Assembly: GCF_013256625.1 (NCBI RefSeq)
Contig: NZ_CP053908.1
Span: forward strand, 2,418,001 to 2,482,000
Length of the DNA: 64,000 nucleotides
From: Hymenobacter sp. BRD128
GTDB taxonomy: Bacteria; Bacteroidota; Bacteroidia; Cytophagales; Hymenobacteraceae
Reading direction: 5' to 3'
The notes under the pieces were generated by a model. The model had not been told where the DNA came from, ran no database searches, and was given only the letters and a program-made list of their open reading frames with translations. Below, in pieces: positions 18,465-26,359 of the stretch (position 1 is its first letter; each line of letters starts with the position of its first letter). Both the position numbers and the translations under genes were made by a program.

Positions 18465-21400
18465 ATGAATATTTCCGAGCTATCCCTGAAGCGGCCCGTG
18501 CTCGCCACGGTCTTCAACCTGCTGCTGATACTCTTCGGCGGGGTGGGCTTCTCGTTTCTGGCGCTGCGCGACTACCCGGCCATCGACCCGCCGATTATCA
18601 GCGTGAGCACCTCCTACACCGGCGCCAACGCCGACGTAATTGAGAACCAGATAACTGAGCCGCTCGAAAAGCAGATTAACGGCATTCCGGGCATTAAATC
18701 CATCACGTCGAGCTCGTCGCTAGGGTCGAGTAATATCACGGTCGAGTTCAACCTCGACGTGGATTTGGAGGCCGCTGCCTCCGACGTGCGCGACAAGGTG
18801 GGCCAGGGCGTGCGCTCGCTGCCGCAGGACATTGACGCGCCGCCGGTGGTGTCGAAGTCGGACGCCAACTCTGATAACATCCTCATCCTGGCCGTGCAAA
18901 GCCGCACCAAGAGCCTGATGGACCTGAGCGACTTTGCCGAGAACAACCTGCAGCAGCGCTTCCAGACCATCAACGGCGTGTCGGCCATCAACATCTTCGG
19001 GCAGCAGCGCTACGCCATGCGCCTGTGGCTCGACCCGGCCAAGATGGACGCCTACCAGGTGTCGTTTACCAACGTGCAGCAGGCCCTGAACGCGGAAAAC
19101 GTGGAGGTGCCGGCCGGCAAAATCTACGGTGGCCAAACCGAGCTGACCATTCGCACGATGGCCCGCTTCAGCACCGAGGCCCAGTTTCGCAACCTCATCC
19201 TGCGCGAAAACAAGGCGGGTATCGTGCGCCTCGGCGACGTGGCCCGCGTGGTGCTCGGCCCCGAAAGCTACGAGCAGGCCTGGAAGCTGAACGGGGCCTC
19301 GGCCGTGGGCCTGGCCATCATCCCGCAGCCGGGCTCCAACTACGTGCAGATTGCCGACGAATTTTACAAGCGCCTGGCCGAGGTGCAGAAGGAAAACAAG
19401 TCGGACATCGAGATGCGCGTCATCGTCGATAACACGAAGATTGTGCGCAACTCGATTGATGAAGTGCTGGAAACCCTGGCTATTTCCTTCGGGCTGGTGG
19501 TGCTGGTTATCTTCTTCTTTTTCCGCAACTGGCTCACGGCCCTGCGCCCGCTCATCGACATTCCGATTTCGCTGATTGCCACGTTTTTCGTGATGTACCT
19601 GGCGGGCTTCACCATCAATATTCTCACGCTGCTCGGTATCGTGCTGGCCACCGGCCTGGTAGTGGACGATGGTATCGTGGTGACGGAGAACATTTTCCGC
19701 AAGCTCGAAGAAGGCATGGACATCCGGCGCGCAGCGCTGGAGGGCAGCAAGGAAATCTTCTTCGCCGTTATCTCGACTTCGCTGACTCTGGCGGTGGTGT
19801 TTTTGCCAGTTATTTTTCTCGAAGGTTTTACCGGGCGCTTGTTCCGCGAGTTTGGGGTAGTGGTAGCGGGCGCGGTGCTGATTTCGGCCTTCGTGTCGCT
19901 CACCATCACACCGGTGCTCAACGTGGTGCTGCACCGCGAAAGCAGCAGCAAAGAAGGCAGCGGCCACGGCAAGTTTTACGATAAAACCGAGCCCTTTTTC
20001 CAGGGCATGGAAACCGGCTACGGGCGCATCGTGGGTGGCTTTCTGCGGGTGCGGGGGCTAGCCTGGGTAGTGGTGGCCGCGTGCGCGGGCATCATCTACT
20101 TCGTGGGCCGGGGCCTGCCCACCGAGCTAGCCCCGCTCGAAGACCGCAGCAGTGTGCGCCTAGTCTTGACCGGGCCGGAGGGCACGAGCTTCGACGCGAT
20201 GGAGAAAATCAGCGGGCAGGTGGCCGACTTCGTGCGCGACTCGGTGCCCGAGAATGACTTTGTTTTTGCCCGCACGCCCGCCGGCGGCAGCGCTAATACC
20301 GCCCAGGTACGCGCTGGCCTGGTGCCGCCCGACCAGCGCAAGCGCTCGCAGGAAGACATTGCCAAGTACTTGACCAAGAAGACCAAGCGCTTCAACGACG
20401 CCCGCATTTTCGTGGTGCAGGAGCAGACCATCGCCGTGGGCTCGGGCGCCAAGAGCAGCGTGCCGGTGCAGTTTGTGCTGCAAAACACTGACCTCGATAA
20501 GATTAAGGAGGCGCTACCCAGGTTTCTGGCCGCCGCCCGCCAAGACCCGACCTTCCAGAACGTCGATGCCAACCTCAAATTCAACAAGCCCGAGGTGCAG
20601 CTCACGTTTGACCGGCTGAAAATCCGCGACCTAGGCCTGACCACGCAGGATGTGGTGGCGGCCGTGCAGGGTGCCTTCGGCGGCCGGCGCATGGCCTACT
20701 TCCTGCTCAATGGCCGGCAGTATCAGGTTATCGGGCAGGTAGACCGCAACGCCCGCAGCGCGCCCACCGACATCAGCCGCCTCTACGTAACCAACAGCCG
20801 GGGCGAGAGCATTCCGCTCACGGCGGTGGTGCACCAGGTCGAGAATTCGAACCCCAGCACGCTTTTCCACTTCAACCGCCTGAAAGCGGCGACGTTATCG
20901 GCGCAGCTGGCCGAGGGCAAAACGGTGGGCGACGGCGTGAAGGCCATGCAGGCCATTGCCGACAAAACGCTGGATGCCAGCTTCTCGACGGCGCTCACCG
21001 GCTCGTCGCGCGACTTTGCCGAAAGCTCGGGCAACACGGCTTTCGCCTTTATGCTAGCCCTCGTGCTGATTTACCTGCTGCTGGCGGCGCAGTTCGAGAG
21101 CTTCCGCGACCCGCTCACCATCTTGCTCACGGTGCCGCTAGCCCTGGCCGGCGCGCTGCTCAGCCTGTGGCTGATGGGCCAGACGCTCAATATCTTCTCG
21201 CAAATCGGGATGATTATGCTCATCGGCCTCGTGACCAAAAACGGCATTCTCATCGTCGAGTTTGCCAACCACCAGCGCGACGCCGGCCTGCCCCTGCGCG
21301 AGGCCGTGCGGCTAGCCGCTCAGCAGCGCCTGCGGCCCATTTTGATGACCTCGCTGGCCACGGCGCTGGGCGCCTTGCCCATTGCCCTGAGCCTGGGCGC

Positions 21401-21572
21401 GGCCAGCACCAGCCGCAAGCCGCTGGGCACCGTTATCGTAGGCGGCATCCTGTTCTCACTAGTGCTCACGCTGTTGGTGATTCCGGCCATCTACACCTTC
21501 ATTGGCAAGGAGCGCAAGCCGGTAGCGGCTGATGCTGTTCCTATGCCCGAGCCAGCGGAAGTAGTTGCTTAA
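18465..21572 (+). CDS. RND efflux permease (HAE1/AcrB-type)
   Basis: This is a 1035-residue inner-membrane proton antiporter, full length for the family. The first helix (about 12-30) is followed by a large periplasmic porter loop. Helices 2-6 carry the proton-relay aspartates in GLVVDDGIVVTEN (about 400-412). A second periplasmic loop and helices 8-12, including GLVTKNGILIVEF, follow. Family knowledge: trimers take drugs, dyes or lipids from the periplasm or outer leaflet and pass them to a TolC-type duct. The substrate range is not predictable. Neighbours are the adaptor upstream and the outer-membrane factor downstream, all on one strand. REP-like hairpins in both gaps may alter mRNA stability. 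Confidence 0.96.
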   Translation: MNISELSLKRPVLATVFNLLLILFGGVGFSFLALRDYPAIDPPIISVSTSYTGANADVIENQITEPLEKQINGIPGIKSITSSSSLGSSNITVEFNLDVDLEAAASDVRDKVGQGVRSLPQDIDAPPVVSKSDANSDNILILAVQSRTKSLMDLSDFAENNLQQRFQTINGVSAINIFGQQRYAMRLWLDPAKMDAYQVSFTNVQQALNAENVEVPAGKIYGGQTELTIRTMARFSTEAQFRNLILRENKAGIVRLGDVARVVLGPESYEQAWKLNGASAVGLAIIPQPGSNYVQIADEFYKRLAEVQKENKSDIEMRVIVDNTKIVRNSIDEVLETLAISFGLVVLVIFFFFRNWLTALRPLIDIPISLIATFFVMYLAGFTINILTLLGIVLATGLVVDDGIVVTENIFRKLEEGMDIRRAALEGSKEIFFAVISTSLTLAVVFLPVIFLEGFTGRLFREFGVVVAGAVLISAFVSLTITPVLNVVLHRESSSKEGSGHGKFYDKTEPFFQGMETGYGRIVGGFLRVRGLAWVVVAACAGIIYFVGRGLPTELAPLEDRSSVRLVLTGPEGTSFDAMEKISGQVADFVRDSVPENDFVFARTPAGGSANTAQVRAGLVPPDQRKRSQEDIAKYLTKKTKRFNDARIFVVQEQTIAVGSGAKSSVPVQFVLQNTDLDKIKEALPRFLAAARQDPTFQNVDANLKFNKPEVQLTFDRLKIRDLGLTTQDVVAAVQGAFGGRRMAYFLLNGRQYQVIGQVDRNARSAPTDISRLYVTNSRGESIPLTAVVHQVENSNPSTLFHFNRLKAATLSAQLAEGKTVGDGVKAMQAIADKTLDASFSTALTGSSRDFAESSGNTAFAFMLALVLIYLLLAAQFESFRDPLTILLTVPLALAGALLSLWLMGQTLNIFSQIGMIMLIGLVTKNGILIVEFANHQRDAGLPLREAVRLAAQQRLRPILMTSLATALGALPIALSLGAASTSRKPLGTVIVGGILFSLVLTLLVIPAIYTFIGKERKPVAADAVPMPEPAEVVA

Positions 21573-21591
21573 GGCACTAGTTAGTAAGAAC

Positions 21592-21684
21592 GTCATGCTG
21601 CGCTTGCCGAAGCATCTCGCTCGCCTCGTTAGGTTCAGCCCCCCTAGCGGCGCGGTAGAGATGCTTCGGCAAGCTCAGCATGAC
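21592..21684. repeat. REP-like palindrome, copy B (hybrid arms)
   Basis: Arms 21592-21618 and 21658-21684 pair over 27 bases with one mismatch. The left arm has the GCGCTTGCCGAAG variant and the right arm corresponds to GAGCTTGCCGAAG, so the copy mixes two sequence types. It lies between the permease and TolC-like genes. A TAnnTTTG-like box (TACGTTTG, 21692-21699) follows immediately before the next ATG. Confidence 0.88.
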
Positions 21685-21705
21685 AAACATTTACGTTTGT
21701 CCTTC

Positions 21706-23055
21706 ATGAAATCATTGATTATCGGCCTTGCGCTGCTCAGCCTCAGCACCGCCAGCCAGGCCCAAACGCCCGTGCCGAAAGTGCCGGCGCCCGCCGTAGC
21801 AGCCAACCCGCCAGCGCCGGTGCTCACCTTGCACGAGGCCCTGCAAACGGCCCTCAAAAACAGCCTCGACCTACAGATTGCCCAGAATACGGTGGAGGTG
21901 CAGCGCCTGCAAAACACGCTGGGCTTTGCGGGCGGCCTGCCTTCGCTGGCCCTGGCGGGCAGCAACAACGTGGTGATTAACAACACCAACCAGGAGTTTA
22001 ATACCGGCCTGACGACCATTCGCACCGGGGCGCGCTCGACGCAGTACAACTTTGGGCTAGCGGGCTCCTACTTGCTCTATAATGGCGGCTACGTGGTGGC
22101 CAACCGCAAGCGGCTCGATGAATTGCAGCAAATCAGCGAGTTGCAGCTCAACTCGACGGTGCAGAATGTGCTGGCCGACGTGAGCCTGAAATACTACGCC
22201 GTGGTGCAGCAGCAGCGCTACATCCGCACCTTGCAGGCCTCGGTGGAGGTGTCGCGCCAGAAGCTGCGCCTCATTGAGGCGCGCCAAGCGGTGGGGCTAG
22301 CCAACAATGCCGACCGCTTCCAGGCCCAGCTCGACCTCAACGCCCAGCTCGAAACCCAGGGCCAGCAGGCGCTGGCCGCCCAGCAGGCCACGGCCGATTT
22401 GCTGCGCGCCCTAACGCTGGATTTGAACACGCCCGTAGCGCTGGAAGACAGCATTCCGGTGAGCCGTGACCTGCGCTGGGCCGACCTCCAGGCCTCGCTC
22501 GCGCGTAATCCCGCGCTGCTGGCCGCCGACCGCCAAGTGCGCGTGAATGAGCTGCTGGAGCGCGTGGCCCGCGCCAACCGCTACCCTTCGCTGGGTATCA
22601 ACGCCGGCACCAACTTCGCCCGCAACCAGAACGCGGTGGGCACTACCCTTTTCAACCAGAGCTACGGCCCCTATGCCGGGCTGGGCCTGGCGGTACCCAT
22701 CTACTCGGGCGGGGTGAACCGGCGCCGCGTGGACGTAGCCCGTGTGAACACCAAAACGGCCGCCCTGCAGCTCGCCGCCTTGCAGCAAACCTATCAGCTC
22801 AACGCCCGCAAAGCCTGGGAGGCCTACGAGCAGACCCTGGCGCTGGTAGACACCGCCGAGGCCAGCTACACCACCGCCCGCAACCTGCTGAAACTGGTGC
22901 AGATGCGCCTCGACGCCGGCCTCTCGACCCTGGTCGATGTGAAGCTGGCCCAGCAGAGCTACGAAGATGCCGGCTACCGCTTGGTAAACTACCGCTACAA
23001 TGCCAAATCGGCCGAGATAACGCTGCGGCAGCTGGCGGCACTGCTGGCGCCATAA
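21706..23055 (+). CDS. TolC-family outer-membrane efflux channel
   Basis: This 449-residue outer-membrane factor has a signal peptide (MKSLIIGLALLSLSTASQAQ). The mature part shows the two internally similar halves of the TolC fold, with long amphipathic helices (for example LTLHEALQTALKNSLDLQIAQN and the equivalent in the second half) and beta segments between. It forms the trimeric exit duct for the RND pump encoded upstream. The ATG at 21706 is preferred because the longer open frame upstream runs through the repeat. A strong hairpin terminator ends the operon. No lipobox is seen, unlike many Gram-negative OprM homologues. Confidence 0.93.
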   Translation: MKSLIIGLALLSLSTASQAQTPVPKVPAPAVAANPPAPVLTLHEALQTALKNSLDLQIAQNTVEVQRLQNTLGFAGGLPSLALAGSNNVVINNTNQEFNTGLTTIRTGARSTQYNFGLAGSYLLYNGGYVVANRKRLDELQQISELQLNSTVQNVLADVSLKYYAVVQQQRYIRTLQASVEVSRQKLRLIEARQAVGLANNADRFQAQLDLNAQLETQGQQALAAQQATADLLRALTLDLNTPVALEDSIPVSRDLRWADLQASLARNPALLAADRQVRVNELLERVARANRYPSLGINAGTNFARNQNAVGTTLFNQSYGPYAGLGLAVPIYSGGVNRRRVDVARVNTKTAALQLAALQQTYQLNARKAWEAYEQTLALVDTAEASYTTARNLLKLVQMRLDAGLSTLVDVKLAQQSYEDAGYRLVNYRYNAKSAEITLRQLAALLAP

Positions 23056-23091
23056 AAAAGGCGCGGTTGGTATACATAGCGCCTTTTTTAT
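23052..23091. terminator. Bidirectional terminator of the efflux operon
   Basis: AAAAAAGGCGC pairs with GCGCCTTTTTT. The hairpin overlaps the TolC-like stop codon and serves the converging SDR gene as well. Confidence 0.9.
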
Positions 23092-23111
23092 GGGTAGCTT
23101 GGCAGCTTTCT

Positions 23112-24164
23112 TTACCGCACCGGGAAGTTTTCGTTGTTGCGGGCGGCCTCGTCGCGGTTGAGCTTGGTGAGAAACGACTGCGTAGGGGCCGTTTCGCTCT
23201 CGTGGCCTTTGCGGCGCTCGTTGGCAGCGGCGCTTTCGCCGGTGGCGGGCAGGGCGCGGTTTACCCAGGCCAGAATATCGACTGTGGTGCCGGGCGCGAT
23301 GCCGTGGAAGGTAGCGAGTAGCTTGGCCGGCAGCGACAAAATCAGCTCGCCATCGCCGCGCCGGGCGGCGTTCCAGATGCGGCGGGCCGCGTCTTCGGCG
23401 CTCATCGTGAAGCCGGGCAGGGCATCGGCGATGCTAAACCAGGCGTATTCTTTTTCGTGGTTGCCTTTCACGTCGGCATTCTGAGCGCTGCCGGTGCGCA
23501 GCAGGCCGGGGCACACGGTCGTCACGTAGATGCCGTGCTGGCTCAGCTCGGCCCGAAAGCCTTCCGACAAGCCCACCAGGGCAAACTTGCTGGCGCTGTA
23601 AGCCGTGAGGTGCGGAATGGCCACCTTGCCCCCTAGCGACGAGATATTGATAATGCGCCCTTCGCCGCGCAGCCGCATGCCCGGCAGCACCGCCTGCATA
23701 GCGTGAAACGGCGCCCAGAAGTGCGTGTTCATGGCATCCTCAAAGTCGCGGGCGTCCATGTTTTCGAGCGGGCCGCCGATAATGATGCCAGCATTATTTA
23801 CCAGCACGTCGATGCTGCCGAGCTTGCGCTCGACTTCGGCCACCAGCGAGCGCACCTCGGCCGCGTCGGTGAGGTCGCGGGCCAGGGCAAGCACGTTTTT
23901 TTCGCTGCCGCCGTAGCCGAGCAGGTCTCGGCGGGCGCAGGTCAGCTCCTGCTCATCGCGGGCGCAAATGGCCACGCGGGCGCCTTCGAGCACGGCGCGG
24001 CGGGCCAGCACCAGGCCCAGTCCGCGCGAGCCACCCGTGATGAGCACAGTGCGCCCCGTGAGCTCATACGAGCCGCGCCGATTGCGCCAAACGGTGGTAC
24101 CCAGGGCGGCTAGCCCCAGGCCAGCGGCCCAAAGCCAGGAAGAAGTGCGGGAGGTGGGTTTCAT
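23112..24164 (-). CDS. SDR-family oxidoreductase with N-terminal membrane anchor
   Basis: The 350-residue protein has an N-terminal hydrophobic helix (about 9-25) and then a classical SDR domain. It shows TGGSRGLG (43-50) for NAD(P) binding, NNAG (about 122-125), the catalytic serine in ISSLGG and Y-x-x-x-K in YSASK. About 80 residues follow the core, with a polar, charged tail. The anchor plus SDR layout resembles DltE/short-chain dehydrogenases of lipid or steroid type. The substrate is unknown. It is probably NADP dependent because of the arginine after the first glycine motif (ICARDEQEL). It is transcribed away from the efflux operon and separated from the next gene by a long palindrome. 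Confidence 0.88.
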   Translation of the reverse strand: MKPTSRTSSWLWAAGLGLAALGTTVWRNRRGSYELTGRTVLITGGSRGLGLVLARRAVLEGARVAICARDEQELTCARRDLLGYGGSEKNVLALARDLTDAAEVRSLVAEVERKLGSIDVLVNNAGIIIGGPLENMDARDFEDAMNTHFWAPFHAMQAVLPGMRLRGEGRIINISSLGGKVAIPHLTAYSASKFALVGLSEGFRAELSQHGIYVTTVCPGLLRTGSAQNADVKGNHEKEYAWFSIADALPGFTMSAEDAARRIWNAARRGDGELILSLPAKLLATFHGIAPGTTVDILAWVNRALPATGESAAANERRKGHESETAPTQSFLTKLNRDEAARNNENFPVR

Positions 24165-24203
24165 GCCCCTCTGTATGCAATTTGGGGTTGAAAGGTTACG
24201 TTG

Positions 24204-24278
24204 CGGCCCATTACCAAAAGCCGGCCGCCCGGCGGCGCGGGTAGCGCTGCCCGGCGGCCGGCTTTTGGTAATGGGCCG
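24204..24278. repeat. Perfect 26-bp-arm palindrome between hydrolase and SDR genes
   Basis: Arms 24204-24229 and 24253-24278 are exact reverse complements (core CCATTACCAAAAGCCGGCCG) with a GC-rich 23-base loop. It lies just after the stop of the dienelactone hydrolase gene and before the SDR start, both on the minus strand. The role is terminator-like, but no T-tract follows. Confidence 0.75.
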
Positions 24279-24287
24279 GGCTGCTGC

Positions 24288-24998
24288 CTACGCGCCCAGC
24301 TTCTCTTTGAAAAAAGCCAGCGTGAGCGCCCAGGCCTCGGCGGCCGCGTCCTTGCTGTAGCTCGGGCGCTCGTCGCAGTTGAAGCCGTGGTCGGCGTAGG
24401 AGATAACGGTATTGATGTAGGGCTTGCCGGTGGCATCTACGGCGTCGATTATCGTCTTGATATTCTCCTTCGAGATGTGCTGGTCGAGCCCGCCCCAGAA
24501 AAACAAGTGCGGCGCGTGCAGGTCCTTGGCCCGGTCGGCTAGGGTGTGCAGCCCGCCGCCGTAGTACGACACGGCCGCGGCCAGCGGCAGCACGGTATTG
24601 GCCACGAAGGCTACCCGGCCACCCAGGCAAAAGCCGATGGCCGCGATGTTGTCTTTCTGCACATTGGGCTGGGCTTGCAGCCAGTCGTAGGCGGCCTGCG
24701 CATCGTGGGCCAGCCCCTCGGGCGTGATGCCCTGAAAGTGCGGCATGGCACTCGGAAAGTCGGTGTAGGCAATTTCGAGGCCCGGCGCGGCGGTGCGGTG
24801 AAACAGCTCGGGCGCCACCACCACGTAGCCGGCAGCAGCCAGGCGGTCGGCCACGCTCCGGATGTGGTGGTTCACGCCGAAAGCTTCCTGAAACAGAATG
24901 ATGCCGGGGGCGCGGGCCGGGCTCTGGGGCTGGGCGGCGTAGGCGTGCATGGCGGTGCCGTCGGCCACGGGCAGCACGAGCGCGTTGGGAATGCTCAT
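24288..24998 (-). CDS. Dienelactone hydrolase family protein
   Basis: The 236-residue cytosolic alpha/beta-hydrolase has the family's cysteine nucleophile, C124 in GFCLGG, with D172 (GGLDQHI) and H204 (YADHGF) completing the triad. The length fits carboxymethylenebutenolidase-type enzymes. The ATG at 24998 matches the start of the conserved fold. An upstream open extension lies in the divergent promoter region and is rejected. Family knowledge: these enzymes hydrolyse dienelactone in catechol breakdown, but many bacterial homologues act on other esters. No ring-cleavage genes are nearby, so the pathway is unassigned. It is divergent from the LLM flavoprotein gene, about 100 bp apart. Confidence 0.9.
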   Translation of the reverse strand: MSIPNALVLPVADGTAMHAYAAQPQSPARAPGIILFQEAFGVNHHIRSVADRLAAAGYVVVAPELFHRTAAPGLEIAYTDFPSAMPHFQGITPEGLAHDAQAAYDWLQAQPNVQKDNIAAIGFCLGGRVAFVANTVLPLAAAVSYYGGGLHTLADRAKDLHAPHLFFWGGLDQHISKENIKTIIDAVDATGKPYINTVISYADHGFNCDERPSYSKDAAAEAWALTLAFFKEKLGA

Positions 24999-25098
24999 AA
25001 AGAACTGAGGAACTGGGAAAAGGATTCGGAGCCAGAAACAAGGCGGCGGAGGCCGATGTTTTCCCCGGTCGATTCTCGTTTTCTTATCCCCGCTAGCT

Positions 25099-26154
25099 AT
25101 GCCTGCCTCCCCCGCCCTGCGCCTGAGCGTGCTCGACCAGTCGCCGGTGCGGCCCGGCGCCACCGCCCGCCAGGCCCTGCAAGAAACCACGCAGCTCGCC
25201 CAGCTGGCCGACCGCCTCGGCTACTCCCGCTACTGGGTGAGCGAGCACCACAATACCCCTACCCTGGCCGGCCCCGCGCCCGAGGTGCTGCTAGCCCACC
25301 TGGGCGCCCACACCCGCCGCATCCGGCTCGGCTCGGGCGGCGTGATGCTGCCCCACTATTCGGCCCTGAAAGTCGCCGAAAGCTTCAAGCTGCTCGAGGC
25401 CCTGCACCCCGGCCGCATCGACCTGGGCCTGGGCCGCGCGCCCGGCGCCGACCGCCTCACGGCCTACGCCCTCAACCCGAGCAATAAGTTTGAGGAAGAA
25501 GCTTTTGCCGAGCAACTGATTGATTTACAGGCCTACCTGCGCGATGACCGGACGCCCGAAACCATCCACGAGCGGGTACAGGCTATTCCGAAAATCGACA
25601 CCCAGCCGGCCCTGTGGCTGCTCAGCAGCAGCGGGCAAAGCGGGCTGTTTGCGGCGCGGCTGGGCATGGCATTTTCGTTTGCGCAGTTTATCAACCCCAG
25701 CGGCGGGCCGGCGGCGGTGCGCACCTATCGGCAGCAGTTTCGGCCCTCGCCCGAGCTAGCGGCGCCGGTGGCCAACGTGGCCTTGTTTGTGCTCTGCGCC
25801 GAAACCGAGGAGCAGGCCGGCGCCCTGGCCAAAGCCACGTACCTCCAGCTCCTGCGCTTCGACCAGGGCGTGCGCGGCCCCTACCCCAGCGCCGCCGAAA
25901 CCGCCGCCTACGTCTTCAGCCCCCAGGAGCAGGCCCGGCTAGCCTACCACAAAGGCCGCGTGGTGAGCGGCACGCCCGCCCAGCTCCGCGAGCACTTGCC
26001 GCGCATCGCCGCCGCCTACGAGGTCGATGAGCTGGCCATCGTCACCATCACCGCCGATTTTAAGGACCGCCTGCGCTCGTATGAGCTGCTGGCCGAAGCC
26101 TTTGGGCTAGCCCCCGCTAGCCCGGCCGTGGCCGCTGAAGTGCTCACGGACTAA
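25099..26154 (+). CDS. LLM-class flavin-dependent oxidoreductase
   Basis: The 351-residue luciferase-like TIM-barrel protein shows LSVLDQSPV at the first strand, WVSEHHNTPTLAGPAPEVLL (about 49-68), RIRLGSGGVMLPHYS (about 75-89) and GRIDLGLGRAPG (about 110-121). These are typical of the MsnO8/YhbW group. Such enzymes use reduced FMN and oxygen to oxidise organic substrates; this group's true substrate is mostly unknown. There is no flavin reductase gene next to it. It lies between a hydrolase on the other strand and a siderophore receptor with its own promoter region. Confidence 0.92.
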   Translation: MPASPALRLSVLDQSPVRPGATARQALQETTQLAQLADRLGYSRYWVSEHHNTPTLAGPAPEVLLAHLGAHTRRIRLGSGGVMLPHYSALKVAESFKLLEALHPGRIDLGLGRAPGADRLTAYALNPSNKFEEEAFAEQLIDLQAYLRDDRTPETIHERVQAIPKIDTQPALWLLSSSGQSGLFAARLGMAFSFAQFINPSGGPAAVRTYRQQFRPSPELAAPVANVALFVLCAETEEQAGALAKATYLQLLRFDQGVRGPYPSAAETAAYVFSPQEQARLAYHKGRVVSGTPAQLREHLPRIAAAYEVDELAIVTITADFKDRLRSYELLAEAFGLAPASPAVAAEVLTD

Positions 26155-26297
26155 GCGCAGGAAAACCTAATTCATTGCATTTCACCGGAGATAGCTTCTG
26201 GTAAGAAATTTTAAGTAAGTCTATTTCCCAAATCAAAAATTTACCCTAAAGCTGCTTTTTACCATCGGTAGCGCGCACAAAATTTCTTCACGCTTTA

Positions 26298-26314
26298 TTT
26301 GGAATAATTCTAAA
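26298..26314. promoter_or_regulatory. Fur-family-like operator 1 of the siderophore receptor
   Basis: TTTGGAATAATTCTAAA is palindromic around a central A (TTT-n-GAAT-A-ATTC-n-AAA), the form of 7-1-7 operators of Fur/PerR/Irr-type regulators. It ends about 8 bp ahead of a candidate -7 box, CATCTTTG (26323-26330). It gives iron-dependent repression in principle, which is inference. Confidence 0.55.
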
Positions 26315-26335
26315 CACAGCTGCATCTTTGCACTA

Positions 26336-26352
26336 TGTTGAATAATTCTAAA
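26336..26352. promoter_or_regulatory. Fur-family-like operator 2 of the siderophore receptor
   Basis: TGTTGAATAATTCTAAA shares the 13-base GAATAATTCTAAA with operator 1 in the same orientation, with centres 38 bp apart. It lies just downstream of the candidate -7 box and 7 bp before the ATG, so binding would block the promoter from both sides. Confidence 0.55.
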
Positions 26353-26359
26353 TAATCCT

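Noticed and set aside
18720..19967. Long antisense frame in the RND permease gene
   Set aside because: No recognisable domain and skewed composition. The permease frame is continuous and conserved.
18325..21684. Repeated arms considered as CRISPR
   Set aside because: Only palindromic pairs far apart, no regular spacing, no spacers and no cas genes; they fit REP-like hairpins.
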